The notes: a model not told the origin generated them from the sequence alone. A stretch of DNA of 64,000 bases from Elmis aenea (GCA_947652605.1 OX393581.1:10482640-10546639); one strand, 5' to 3'; shown: positions 1-11,534, counted from the stretch's first letter. Numbers and translations: made by a program.

Positions 1-360
1 TAAACGAGGATATGCTATTCATCCATATTTGTAATTTTTGCAAGCCAGATAGTTTCAATTGCGCTAGAGTAACTTTCATTACATAACTGTTAGATATTCC
101 TGCTTCACATAATTTAAAAATACTAATAAAACGACCATTGTTACTTTTCTTCATTAAAACTACCTAGTACTAGTAAAAAACTAAAACAATAAATTTAAAA
201 ATAAGAAAGGGGCTCTAGAAACGCACAGTGGTATCAGAATAAAGTACCCTTTGGGTACGAGCGCGCAGCGCGAGTAGTACCAATATCGATTTATTAGATT
301 TTGAAGATCAATAAGGGGTGTTGTAAATAAAAATTTGTGTTAGTGGATTGTTCATCGCCA
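1..360. other. AT-rich stretch, no gene seen
   Basis: No coding signal or recognisable element was found. A short GC-rich imperfect hairpin lies around 243-277 (gggtacgagcgcgcagcgcg). It stands out from the surrounding AT-rich DNA and may be a remnant of a miniature element. Confidence 0.4.
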
Positions 361-419
361 AAGTTATAATCGACATATCTCGGGAACGGAGCCACTTGGG
401 ACATGAGACTTGCTCCAAA

Positions 420-706
420 CCAAAGATAATTTTTTGCGCAAAGAGAATTCCAAGAAAATCTAAATCAAGATTTTAAAAAATATTGCAAAATTTCACCCCA
501 CCAAAAAGTTCTGAATTAAAAACCAACAGAGGTAGCACTTTTCAGCCCCCTGTAAAGATGGAAGATGATTAAAAATATTACTATGGGAAAGTATAAAACC
601 TCTACCAAATATCATTCTCCTACATTTATTCAAATTTAAGAAATAAAATAAAAACCTAATTTTACTCGCTCCTGAACCTTTTTCGCAATATTTAAGAAAC
701 ACCCAA
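420..706. repeat. Family A repeat arm (solo)
   Basis: This segment matches the right-hand arms at 14930-15244 and 44478-44787. They share 'gcacttttcagccccctgt', 'atttattcaaattt' and the terminal 'ttcgcaatatttaagaaacaccc'. Here only one arm is visible, and the final CAGGGTG-type terminus is degraded. It is inferred to be a solo remnant of the family A foldback element. Short open frames within it are not conserved between copies and I do not call them genes. Confidence 0.65.
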
Positions 707-1360
707 TATTTCTTTTGTTAGCTAGGTTAACGTAATACGTACACCTACGCTTTTTTTTTAAATACACAGGTTTAAAATTCAGTTTGATTAATTTAAGTAA
801 AGTGTTTGTTTATTAATTAAATTTCTTGCAGACAGATTTTTTTAATGAAATTAGGAACACTATTTAAGTACAAGAAACGTTACCTACTTTGTAAATTTGC
901 TACGGCCGGTACACAGTTCTAGTTAATTTGTTGATGCTGCCATTTATTTTAAAAAAGAAATTGCTTTTGCTCAAGAAAAAACTTCATTACTTTTACTGGC
1001 AAACGCGTTGTTCTCGTCGGAAGAGTAATAATTACACTGTCGTATCATTAGCTAATAGCTTGATGAAAGATGCATCTTTTGTAATTTAGGACGCGAAAAT
1101 GAAATTGGAGAGTTGGAGGCGTAATTTATCACTATTTAAGTGAGGGCTTTTTATTTACCGAGTTAAACTTTGACAAACATAATTAAATGAAAAATAAATA
1201 ATGGTACCGGTAGCCGGAGTGTCTCACAGCAAAAAAAAGTAATTGATTATTAAATTGTGAGCTTCATTTAGAATAAACCTTAAGCTAAGATACAGTTTAT
1301 AAGTGCTTGCTTGTATGATTGTTATTTTATATGAGGACAGAACAGCAAAAATTGTGTTTC

Positions 1361-2514
1361 CAGTGGCGTAGTTAGAGTTTGTGTCACTCGGGTGTTTGAG
1401 TGAGTTTGCCACCCCTCTTAATAAGGTTTGCCAACTCTTGATTTTTTCAAAAGCAAACAGAGATCGACACCAAAAAGTGGGGGGGGGGAAATTAAAATGC
1501 GCCATAGACGATTTTTTTTTAAATTTTAGATGTTTAAACGTGTTTTAGTACAAAGTTAGATACCGTAGATTATAGAGTACTTTACCGTCATCCAAAATTA
1601 CAGTTTTATGGCAGAACATGTTTTGATTTTTACTTTTTTAAATGAGAGGTGGGGGCTCCGCGAAATTATTTTTAATAAGCGTAAACACTTTCACTAATAA
1701 GACTTACATATTATATGTATTAAGCAAAATTACAAAAAAGTAATAAAATAAATATAAACATAAAACGCAAATAAATTCTAAAATAGTAATACCACATTTC
1801 AAACTACAATTTAAAAAAAAGGTTGCTTGTGTTCATGAACAAAAAGCGTACGTTGCTCTGAATTTCCTCAAAGGCAAAGACCTTGCCTAGACACGACTTT
1901 AAATATAATATGAACGATAAAGGATTTTATATACCTGTCAAATTGCACTAATTATCACCCACTTAGTACAGTCCCGCACGACCAATATTTTTATCTCGTA
2001 CTAAGAAGCCTCCCAAAAATAATTGTATCAACATAACGGTAATGGAAAACCGTTATTACACAGTGTTTTTGGTGCCCTATGATTTGGAAGTTCTCTTACC
2101 ACTGTTCGAAACTTTTGTACATCTCAATTTACAAATAATTAGACGAATGTTATCGCTATGCGACGGTTAACATAGAAAGGAATTCATACCTCAAACCAAA
2201 TGTTTGCAACAGAACGGAAGTGAAAAAAAATGGTTGGTACTCTATCATACATTTTATTACTTGGGGGCAGGTTTTCAGTGTAGCCAGGTCGACTAGCCGG
2301 TTTTATTCTCCAACTTCGAAAAGAGTTCTTTTTTTTGTGTGAATTTTTCATTGGGACTAACGCTAGTGCCAGCACTGATTATTATATCTACTGTTCCTTC
2401 ACTATCCCGAGATTTAAATTTTTACCCTATTTGGGTAGACTAAAAGTGCACCCAAAAAAAAAAAAAACGCGGGACGCCCGGGAAAAACCGCCCCCTCCCC
2501 CAGCTATGCCACCA
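1361..2514. mobile_element. hAT-like non-autonomous element with 8-bp target duplication
   Basis: The element starts 'cagtggcgtagtta' and ends '...gctatgccacca', which are imperfect inverted termini. It is flanked by the identical 8-bp direct repeat tgtgtttc at 1353-1360 and 2515-2522. Eight-bp target duplications with CAGTG/CAGGG-type termini are the hallmark of hAT transposons. The interior has homopolymer runs (G10 near 1480, A14 near 2454) and no transposase frame, so it is presumably mobilised in trans. Length is 1154 bp. Confidence 0.8.
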
Positions 2515-2852
2515 TGTGTTTCGTATATTTAGCAAAAAAATAAACAGATTTTAAATATTCATAAACGAACAGAGGTAGACTAGTGCCAACAATTTTTTTT
2601 TTAATTTATAAAATAAAATTAATAATTATGTGATTACAGAAATCCATAAAATTGGAATTATTCTTAATTTAAAGAATCGCATTATTGGGGAATAAGTGAT
2701 AAAACTTCTTTAAAAAAATTATTATGTAATTCTAACAACCAATATCTGCACACCACATATCAAGGTCATAGTTAAATTTGCTAAAAACTTAAAAAACCCA
2801 ATAAGAAAAACTTTAAAGTACAAAAATCTCACAGGCACCTTTAAATTTTATA

Positions 2853-3476
2853 CAGGGTGTGTAAAAATTGGCGGAAGCGCTACACGTGGCGATGTTCTTC
2901 GTAAAATTCTAAGTCGAAAATCTTAATACGAAAATGTTGTACCATGCTTGCTGTGTCTACAAGATGTCCTCAAAGTTTTGACATTTAGTCCTTTAATAAG
3001 CGTTATTATTTAATACTTGCAAATGAAAAAGCTGCAATTTGGAATAAAAATAAATTTAGAATAGTATTTTTTCCTAGATATTGTGTTCTTCCTTTTAAAA
3101 ATTGGTGTTGAAAATATGTAAATCACTGATTTGAATGAAAATAATACATATGGCAACATTGTCATTAGCTGTCATCTCTGTTTTTCTCGTAATTATTTCT
3201 AGTTTGTGTTTTACGATACCCAAAAGTTTGCAGCTATGTTTACGAACTGAAGGCGTTCAGTTCGAATAAAAATTGTAAATACCTAAGTAAAAATTGCAGA
3301 TAAAAAAATGTCCAAACGCAAATCAATGTATGCAATGTTGCCAATTTTTTTTTCTTTACATGGTTCCTGAGGCCATAGGAAGCATGGTACAACATTTTTG
3401 TATCAAGATTTTCGACTTAGAATTTTACGAAGAACATCGTCACGTATAGCGCTTCCGCCAATTTATAGACACCCTG
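2853..3476. mobile_element. Foldback/TIR element, family C copy 1
   Basis: The ends are CAGGGTGTGTAAA and its complement, with TA on both sides (2851-2852, 3477-3478). The outer arms, about 80 bp long, are inverted repeats: 'ggcggaagcgctacacgtgg' on the left and its complement on the right. The core (about 2990-3340) is unique and contains a small stem, ttacgaactgaaggcgttca. A second copy lies at 49898-50519 in the opposite orientation and is almost the same length (624 versus 622 bp). That indicates a defined mobile unit rather than random palindromes. TA duplication suggests a Tc1/mariner-type mechanism, but no transposase is encoded. Confidence 0.85.
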
Positions 3477-4088
3477 TATAAAACAGATTTTATTTTGCAA
3501 TTTTGTGGAAATTTTCGATTTGCACATCTCAAAAGAAAATCAAATACTTATCTGATGCACAGAGATTCCTCTATTTTCTTTTAAGATAAGGTTAAACAAA
3601 CGTCAGAGAGAACTTTGAAATGCACATGACGTTAACATTTATATTTCATAAAGAAGTCCACTCTCTATGCATTGCTTGTACATTTGCGTTTTGATATATT
3701 CATGATATGAAATTCCAATTTACCTGCGGATTTCTTTGGGAGAACTTTTTCGGAATGGAATATAAAATGTATTATGTAAAGGAATGGCACCCTGCAACTT
3801 TAGGAAGTGATTTTATTCGATGATAGGTTCTCTTACGTGGATTTTCGCATTGAACACGAGTTGTTTCGAAATTCTAAAAAAATCTTGATTAAAACTGGGT
3901 CTGTTGATATTGTTTCGATATTCGACATGTTTGTTTAACCTTTTTTTTACAATTTCCGGGCGAGGACACGTAGTGTAAACATGTATTTGGTTAATAACAA
4001 CATAGATTTACAAAATATTCTCTTTTCAAGCAAATAATTAGAGATTAAGTGTGTGATAAAAACCGCAGTTATGAAATAGTCTCAAACA

Positions 4089-4413
4089 ATTTAGTTTAAA
4101 ATTAATATTTTAAAATTGGATTAATTTTACAAATATAAGTAGCCATGACTGTCAATCTGACATTAGTTTTCATTAATTTTTTTAATTATCTGTCAATTTT
4201 TAAATCAGCGAGTTATTTCTTTAACTATTAAAACTCTTCCTCTATTATAGTTTTTTTTTTCATTTTACTCAAAATCGTTAAAGAAATAACTCGCTGATTT
4301 AAAAATTTACAGATAATAAAAAAAATTTATGAAAACTAATGTCAGATCGACAGTCATGGCTACTTATATTTGTAAAATTAATCCAATTTTAAAATATTAA
4401 TTATAAACTAAAT
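4089..4413. repeat. Near-perfect 325-bp palindrome (hairpin)
   Basis: The left arm runs from 'atttagtttaaaattaat' to 'gcgagttatttctttaac' (4089-4230). It is repeated as its complement at 4277-4413, with only a handful of mismatches and a T-rich loop of about 45 bp. No CAGGGTG terminus or clear target duplication was found. It may be a foldback MITE, and a transcript through it would form a long dsRNA stem. Confidence 0.85.
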
Positions 4414-4569
4414 ATTAAACATTTAAGCTTATTAATGGTCTCAAATAATGCGTAATAATTTTATCTTTCTATTGTTGCCATTAATTTTAATATAAGTTCA
4501 ATTGGAGAGCAGGAATCCGAAAAACAGTTAAAACCAATGTTAATTCCCTATGTTCACGACTGGTGGTTA

Positions 4570-4738
4570 ACACCCGGTATAAGAAATATCTACCGTAATA
4601 TCGTACCAGAATTCGAGTAATGTGTTGCGTATTCATTACAAATTCCTTATAATTTGTTTTGCAAAATTTTGTTGAATAGGTACATGTGAATATTATTGCC
4701 GAATACAAAAAAGTATCCCATATTAGGGCACTTTACTC
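4570..4738 (-). repeat. Family B terminal fragment
   Basis: This is the reverse-complement of the left end of family B (compare 51861-52015). It ends 'cccatattagggcactttac' + tc followed by TA. Only the outer ~165 bp is present, so it is a truncated copy. Confidence 0.75.
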
Positions 4739-4740
4739 TA

Positions 4741-5708
4741 CTATATAATTCCGAAATAAAACATTAGTGCCATTCATAAAAAAAGGAATATTTTAAACAA
4801 AAACATTTAAATGCAATATTTATGTCATTTTGCGCAGAATTTCTCGTATTTATTATATTTAGGTACGTAACTTCGCTTGGCAAAATTGTGCCAACATATC
4901 AAAATAGTTTTATCAAATTTTGGCTAACCATTGTGGTCATTGGGATACCCTATAAATACTTTGAATTTGGATGAAACTATATCTACAAAAATTGTTATCA
5001 TTAACTTATACCTTGCAAGATTTGGTCAGAACGTTAGGTATTATTTCAACAATACAATTAAATTTTTGTATTGTACCAATCTCCCCCACCCCCCAAATAA
5101 TCGTGTTTGTCAAGCTTGGCCGTGACACAATTTTCTTTAAATTTAAAAGTGCGACTTATTCGTTTGTTACAGTTTGTAGATGCCATCTAAAATGAATCGT
5201 CCTGCACATGTCGTTTCACCAATAAACCAGAAACGACGGTTCGAAAACAATTATCCCGAACAGAATGTGTCTCACCATCGAACAATCATCCACACAGCGT
5301 TTGTTAATAACCTCGTTATCAACAAACGATGCACCAGCACGACTCGGTCACAATTGTTTATTTAATGCGAACGTATAGCACACAATAAATACTTAATTAA
5401 ACAAATCTACCGTCGATTGTCCAATAATAAAACCAATATCCATGCCACAGGTCGTAAACATTCTAGTTATAACTGGTCAAACAATTTCAACCCGAAATAT
5501 TATTATATATCAACATTTTCACGGATATATTGTAGCCTGCTTCCAAAAAAAATTCAAAAACTATGAGAGCTATAATTTCATAAAACTATCAAAAATGGGC
5601 CAATTTCAAGCTAATTTGTGATGCTCTAAAATGTTCTTTCATTTATATTTACTCCAGTATACAAACTTTGCATCTATGAGCTTCAGTGGGTAGTCCCTCC
5701 TTTGTAAC
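4741..5708. other. No recognisable gene
   Basis: The stretch is AT-rich and apparently unique. A 61-codon open frame at 5180-5365 (starting MPSKMNRPAHVVSPINQ) is slightly less AT-rich than its surroundings. It has no motif I recognise and is not called. Confidence 0.35.
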
Positions 5709-5712
5709 ACCA

Positions 5713-5852
5713 GGGCCCTGTTTCTCAAAACTTACAAGCCTTGTAATACAAGTCCGTAGCTTAGCTACATGTGTAGTTGCCATGGAAACTACACGTGTAG
5801 CTAACCTACGGACTTGTATTACAAGGCTTGTAAAATTTGAGAAACAGGGCCC
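5713..5852. mobile_element. 140-bp hairpin MITE with GGGCCCTGTTTCTC ends
   Basis: The two halves are inverted copies from 'gggccctgtttctcaaaa' to 'ttgagaaacagggccc', with almost no loop (around gttgccatgg). GGGCCC-starting termini are seen in PIF/Harbinger-like and related DDE families, but no target duplication is clear here, so the superfamily is left open. Confidence 0.75.
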
Positions 5853-5970
5853 AGGTGGCCAAAAATTAACCTTACAAGTTATCTATATCTAGCGTCATTT
5901 TGGATTGGTTCAATTTTGACACTTCATATTGGCTACACTACTAAGCCGTGACAGAATCATAAGATTTAAC

Positions 5971-6470
5971 ATGTTCGTTAAAACTGAGTACGAAAGTCGG
6001 TCTTCATTTGCGGTGACACTCAGAAGATTGGGTCCTATTTTTGGAGTAAAAAAAAACGCTTTATAGACTCAAAATAAACCGTTTAGTGGCCCATTTCGAA
6101 AAATGCGGTGTACTGTAGCAAAAAAGCCAAGTTAAAAGAGCACGCTTGGAGAAGAATATTCAATAGGTGCTTGGCAAACGAAGAACCGACAACGTCCACA
6201 AAGGGACGCTCACAACAATTGAGAATTTTGCGGACGTCTCTGCAAAATAGTTTCAAAGATTGGCTTAATCAGTCGGATGAACTGAGTTTGGAAAACATGT
6301 GGTATCGTTTAGCTGGTGCTACATGTCACACAGCAAGAGCCACAAGCTAAATTATGAAAATAATGTTCTCTGACCAATTAATTTCCAAAAGCGATGACGT
6401 CGACTGGCCACCGTAATCTCCTGATTTAACCGATTAAGGCTTTTTTTTCTGTAGGATTATCTTAAAGGAC
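5971..6470 (+). pseudogene. Decayed mariner-type transposase
   Basis: The sequence reads MFVKTEYESRSSFAVTLRRL from 5971. That is the typical N-terminal helix-turn-helix start of a mariner lineage that infers 'FVKTYYES...' in many insects. A frameshift follows, then INRLVAHFEKCGVL near 6079, which is the second helix-turn-helix. Further on, RSQQLRILRTSLQ, ENMWYRLAGATCHTARATS (family consensus WFQQDGATCHTA) and DDVDWPP appear near 6290-6415. The second catalytic acid is lost (LAGAT instead of QDGAT), and most of the catalytic core between the helix-turn-helix and this motif is deleted. Terminal repeats were not identified. It is a dead, internally deleted copy. Confidence 0.8.
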
Positions 6471-6511
6471 GTGCTTGCGACAAAAAAGTGAACAATTAAA
6501 AAAAAGCATTC

Positions 6512-7424
6512 GAGTAGTAAAGTGCCCTAATATGGAATACTATTTTGTATTCGGCAATAATATTCACATTTATTCAACAAAATTTTGCAAAACAAATTAT
6601 AAGGAATTTGTAATGAATACGCAACACATTACTCGAATTCTGGTACGATATTTCTTATATAGCTATTTTTTTTTAAATGTTACTACTATTCCATATTAAG
6701 CTCCCGGGGAACCTAATATGGAATACTAGGGGTTCTTAATATGGAATATAGAATTATATAGGAAATATACATTTAAATAAACAACTGCTCATAGATTAAT
6801 CTTTTATTTCTTTCTGATTTGCATTATTACTTAAACCAAACCTAAACTCTGTTATTTATGTAAATTAAATTATAATTCAAGTGTCATTCGAACTAAATGT
6901 TCATAATTTATTTATTTTTTACAGGTAGGACAATAGAATTGTTTTTTTTGGGTATTTTGCACATTTTTCGTCTGCCCATTTCTGACACTTTTGACACTGA
7001 ACCCATATTGCTGTACTTAGTGACCATAATTATATTCATTATAAGGCACCTCTATGAATTCCATATTAGGCATCAATGTGACATTTCAAAAATCGGTATA
7101 TGTAAAACATGAAATGGCCCCAATCAAAATTTTGGTCTATTTCGTTGAAATGTAAAGGCTCATGCTAAATAAACATGCAATAAAATACCCTAGCATATAA
7201 TATTTTGCACTGAAAGATTTAGCCTAAAAACTCAGTAGCACTTCAAAAATATATTTGAATCTGTTATGTAATCTACTGAATATTTTTTAACTATTTTACA
7301 TTTGGGAATGTGTGATCAATGTACGAATAGGTACATATACTTTTCAACAGATATCGCTTATTCATTGTCATAAAACTGATGTATTCCATAATAGGTAACT
7401 ATTCCATATTAGGGCACTTTACTC
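6512..7424. mobile_element. Family B TIR element, copy 2
   Basis: Terminal inverted repeats read gagtaaagtgccctaatatg at each end; the left end carries a 3-base disruption. TA follows the right end (7425-7426). The 12-mer 'taatatggaata' or close variants recur near both ends and internally (about 6530, 6715, 6738, 7380, 7400), as expected for subterminal transposase-binding repeats. A matching copy is at 51861-53487 and an end fragment is at 4570-4738. The strand below encodes a short cysteine-rich C-terminus (see 6912-7020). TA target use plus that motif suggests a pogo/Tigger-like (DDE_1) origin; this is an inference. Confidence 0.8.
6912..7020 (-). pseudogene. Zinc-binding-like C-terminal fragment of family B transposase
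   Basis: The minus strand reads IWVQCQKCQKWADEKCA, followed by a basic tail ending PVKNK and a stop at the same point in both family B copies. The spacing W-x2-C-x2-C-x2-W-x4-C resembles the small cysteine cluster at the C-terminus of some pogo/Tigger/jerky-type transposases, which usually read WxxCxxCxxWxHxxC. Here the histidine position is aspartate in both copies. The frame opens after a stop about 10 codons upstream, so this is a remnant of a longer protein. Confidence 0.5.
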
Positions 7425-7426
7425 TA

Positions 7427-8725
7427 ATATTTAAAATAACTTCATAAATTTAATTAAATGTGATAAAAACGCCCCCGTATGAGGTTCCATTTTTATGGCG
7501 CAAAGAGACAAGCCTTAAGTCTGTCAACATTATATTCCACAAATAATTGCAAAGTCCAAATACAGCGTTTGTGGAAAGTTATTTATGGTTTTGTATTTAT
7601 TATAGGAATTATTTAAAATGATAGTTGTAAAGTTAAATTTTGTAATAATTAAAGAAATTGGCCGGTGCAATGAAATATGACACAAATATAAACTTTTTAT
7701 GAACAGAAATGCCTAAAACTTGTAAATAAATTCAAGATGGACCCATTTAATAAGTTGCAATTTAAAAAAAAATATACCACACATTCGTGGGAACGAATAA
7801 TTTTAACTGCAAAGAGTTACAACTAAATCATTAGCTGGCTATACACAAACCGCAGTACCAAGCATGCTTTGCAGCAGCATGATATTAAAAATGGTACAAG
7901 AAAAAGCACGGAAAACTCTGTTAACAAAAAGCGGTTACGTAAATACCCGAGCTCATTAAAACCGATAGCTTATTTCGCAGCCAACTTTAAAAGGCCAAAG
8001 CTCATTAAAGGGTGATTCATTTCACGGTAAAAACATAGCAACATGTACTTTCTGGTAATTAGCGTCAAAAAAACATAAAAAGAAAATAAACAGAACGTCA
8101 AGTCCGATTGGATAAAATTTATTTTGTCATAAATACACGAAATCTAGATATATCACTTTCGTTTTTAGAAAAAGAACAATAAAGTTACAAAAAACAACAA
8201 AAACGAAACGCTATTCGGACTCTCCTTTGTTTAAAATTTGATATAAACACAAATTTGATATACATTTTGATATACATACAAATTTGCAAACTACAGGATT
8301 AGTCAAAAAAGCTTTAACATTAATGTGCTGTTAATCATAAGTTATATTCAACGTAATCATCTTTTTCACAAACAAAAAACCACTATATATGGACACTCAT
8401 ATTAAACAGGGAGTGACAATCCACTGCTGGCTTACGCTAATTTCACCTGGGAAATTTTCTACAGCAGAAGTTTATTAAATGTGACATTTTAATGCGCTTG
8501 CACGACAGAAAAAACTGCTATGTAAATGAGAAAGATTGCTCAGAGCTTTTTAAAAACTTTGTTTTGTTTGTGTAACTTACCCGGCCGCACGTATTTGTGG
8601 AGAATGTAATATTGGCGACTTACCTAGAACAAAAAAGGAGTTATTAGCAACTAAAATTAGTCAAACATTTTTGTAACAAATGAATAAAATAGAAAGGTAC
8701 CTACATAAAAAATGCTACAGCATTA
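7427..8725. other. No recognisable gene or element
   Basis: AT-rich DNA with no long open frame. The segment 7790-8010 is slightly richer in GC and looks single-copy within this window. I see no coding signature. Confidence 0.35.
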
Positions 8726-8727
8726 TA

Positions 8728-9690
8728 CAGGGTGGGTCAAAAGTAGGCTTACAATTGTTTCACGTGAACAGTTTTCTATCAAATTTATTTTATTTTGTAT
8801 AGCTATTGTGCCCAATGGCAAACAATTTAAATCAAGAGCAAAGAAAGTGGGTATTATGGTTTTCTAGACCTAGAGGACGACCCAGATCACCGATTGCAAT
8901 TCTGTGAAAAGGTGAGTGATCAAATCGCTAGGGAGCAGCCGAACCTTCTGGATAAGACCATTTGGTCAGATGAGTCTTGCTTCAAATTATCAGGTAAGGT
9001 GAACAGGCATAATGGCGTGTACTGAGCTGATGAAAATCCTCATTTTACCATCATGTCTCAACTGAATCAGCCTGGCGGCACAGTTTGGGGTGCATTGTCC
9101 AGCGAAGATATTGTCGGGCCAGTTTTCTTTGAAGGAACTGTGGATGGGGTGAATTACTTAGAAATGCTTTGTGACGTGGTAGTGCCACAACTAAAAACCA
9201 GCGCCTACTTCGCCGAACTGTTATTTCAGCAGGATGAAGCACCTCCTCATGCTTTCTTTGGCAGTGAGGGACTACCTTAACCAAACCGTTCCACAGCGTT
9301 GGTTCGGAAGAAGGGGCAGCATCGAATGGCCACCACGTTCACCTGACCCAACACCAATGGATTTTTTTCTTTGGGGTGTAGTGAAGAACAAGGTTTATGA
9401 TTTATGATCGAAATCCCCAAACCGTGGACAAATTCAAAGAGAAAATCTCAGAACCATGTACTGAAATTGATGCAGTGCAGTGTGTCATAGTGTTCTGGAC
9501 AGGTTCGAGAAATGTTCCAGTGTTGAAGGAGGACATTTTGAAAACTTAAGAGATTAAACTATTCTTAAAAAATATAAGTAAAATGTTAAACAATATGTTT
9601 AAAACAAATAAATATAAATGTAATGAATTGTTTAAAAAAAAATGCTTAGTGCATACCTACTAAGTGTAAGCCTACTTTTGGCCCACCCTG
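8728..9690 (+). mobile_element. Mariner-like element with both ends
   Basis: It is bounded by 25-bp inverted repeats: cagggtgggtcaaaagtagg + cttac on the left and the complement at 9666-9690 with one mismatch. TA duplications lie at 8726-8727 and 9691-9692. At 963 bp it is shorter than the usual ~1.3 kb, because the N-terminal part of the transposase gene is mostly deleted. The encoded gene is described at 8815-9549. Confidence 0.9.
8815..9549 (+). pseudogene. Mariner-family transposase, deleted and frameshifted
   Basis: The start is MANNLNQEQRKWVLW at 8815. The rest of the DNA-binding region is missing and the frame resumes near 8870 with LDEDPDHRLQFCEKV. The catalytic core is recognisable: first acid in TIWSDESCFKL, second in LLFQQDEAPPH (near 9228), and third in EWPPRSPDPTPMDFFLWG (near 9335-9375) after a one-base frameshift near 9255. 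About 36 residues separate the second and third aspartates, so the signature is closer to DD37D than the classic DD34D. That count is approximate because of the frameshift. One in-frame stop (codon after NGVY) and a small duplication near 9400 also break the gene. It cannot encode an active enzyme as it stands. Confidence 0.85.
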
Positions 9691-9692
9691 TA

Positions 9693-10805
9693 TTTCAAAA
9701 GAAAAAAACACCTTAATATAAGTTGGATTCTCTAACATAGAGAGAAATTAGATTGTATACAACTAATTAAATAATTTGATCTTTAAACTAATCTTCTGCG
9801 TTTTTGATAATAATAATAAAAGAAATTTGTATTCTGTAAGTACCATTTTTTTGAGTAGTGGTATAAGGCTTCAATTTCTATTATTATAATATTTTCAGTC
9901 GTTTTTGTGAAAGTACCTACTAACGCACTTTATTGCCGTTTCTGAATAGTAGTTGAGAAGATATCGCTTACATGGAGACTCAAAATTTTATTATACCAAA
10001 GCTTATAACTCTCACACTTAACGTTGTATTGTAGTAAAAAAAAAGTAGAAAAAATATATGCTACAAGAATCGAATTACAAGCAGTGCTACATTCATAACG
10101 TAGACGTTGAGGATAAATTTGTGATAAACCTGTGCTACTTTCATCAATATGCAAGTTTACTAGGTTTAATAAATATTGTGGTTTATTAATTTTCTCCTGT
10201 ACACTTTTAAACCATTTCGCATATATTTACGTCTTGATAGTATGTGTTAGAATATTGAAATTTCATATTTTGTAACGCAAATATCGACAATATTTTAAAA
10301 TATATGAAGGAGTATTTGTTTTCGTCAAATGAGATTATATTATAAATAATATTTTGTTTATGTATAAGGTAGATCATATTCTAAGCCTAAGCAATCAAAG
10401 TAAAATTAATTGAATATCTCTTATAATATTAAAGAAACTGTTAAAAAATATTAAGTTCCCAGCATAATAACTATAACTAACAATCTTCTAATAATATACA
10501 AAAGTAATATCAAAGGATCCACAGCAAATACTTAAGTGGTTGCCTTCAATGCGATAAAATCTATAATGGAAAAAATGTCATCAGCAACAAAGCAGTAATT
10601 TAGATCAGTCATTTTGCTAATTTAAGAAGTGATGCAAGTTATTACCGGCACTAAGTTATATGCATCATTAAAATATACTGCACAAAAAACAAATCGTTTG
10701 CGGTCAATTAACAAAGACAAAAAAAAACAAGTGCCACAAACGTAACGAGAGTTCTATAAAGCTATGGAAACTACTGTTCTCTTCTTCCATGGGGACAAAA
10801 CGTGA
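9693..10805. other. No recognisable gene or element
   Basis: Very AT-rich. Short open frames, for example minus strand 9930-10154, show no family motif. Confidence 0.35.
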
Positions 10806-10809
10806 ACTA

Positions 10810-11534
10810 TTCCGAGGGTTGCGATATGTTGTCGCTAAAATCTGATCAAGGCTGTGCTTATTGAATCAAGAACATTAAAAAATAAGTGTTTTGCAAAAGT
10901 TATAATTTATTATAATAAGTTATTGATAATTTACAAGGGAAAAATAGGAAAAAAGTTAAATAATAAAGGTAATTTTTGCGATAACGTTGGCCACGAAACT
11001 GTCAGAGATACAATCGAAGTTTTTCTATGTACCAATTCACGCATCATTTGCAAGTAAAATGGTGCAAAGTTTTTGTAAAAAATCTTAAACGGTTTCGGAG
11101 AAAAACGTCGAAAACGAAATCCCTGCAAAAGCTCTGATTATTAATAAGTTGTGATATAATCTGTTATAACTAAATCTATGCGACTTGCATAGGCGTTTAA
11201 CATAGGGGAATACGTTTCTACAAGGGCCCCGTTTTCCGCGTTTTATTCCAAAACCGTTTAGGTATATTCAAAAACTTCGCATTATTTTACTTACAAAGGA
11301 TGCGCGCCTTGGTAAATAGAAGAATTTCGATTTTATCTCTGACGATTCCATGGCCAACGCGATCGCAAAAATAACCTTTATTTTTAAATGTTTCAGTTTT
11401 TTTCACAATTTTTCCTATGTAAATCATCAATAGCATGTATATTTCTGAATAACATTTATTTTTGATGCTCTTGATGCAATAAACACAGGCTTGATCAGAT
11501 CCTAGCGACAACATATCGTGACCCTCCCTTGTTA
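10810..11534. mobile_element. Family D foldback element, copy 1
   Basis: Two arms of about 270-300 bp (10810-11115 and about 11262-11534) are inverted copies. The left reads '...gatatgttgtcgct...gatcaaggctgtg' and the right ends 'cgacaacatatcgtgaccct' + cccttgt. They enclose a spacer of about 150 bp. The arms share 'aaaatggtgcaaagttttt' and 'aaacggtttcggagaaaaac' with copies at 53749-54296 and 55662-56331. Open frames read through parts of the arms, but the frame differs between copies, so I treat the family as non-coding. Confidence 0.8.

Noticed and set aside
1224..1505. 93-codon minus-strand open frame
   Set aside because: It crosses the left boundary and target duplication of the hAT element at 1361 and contains the G10 tract; no protein motif.
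9051..9284. 77-codon minus-strand open frame
   Set aside because: Antisense shadow of the mariner transposase.
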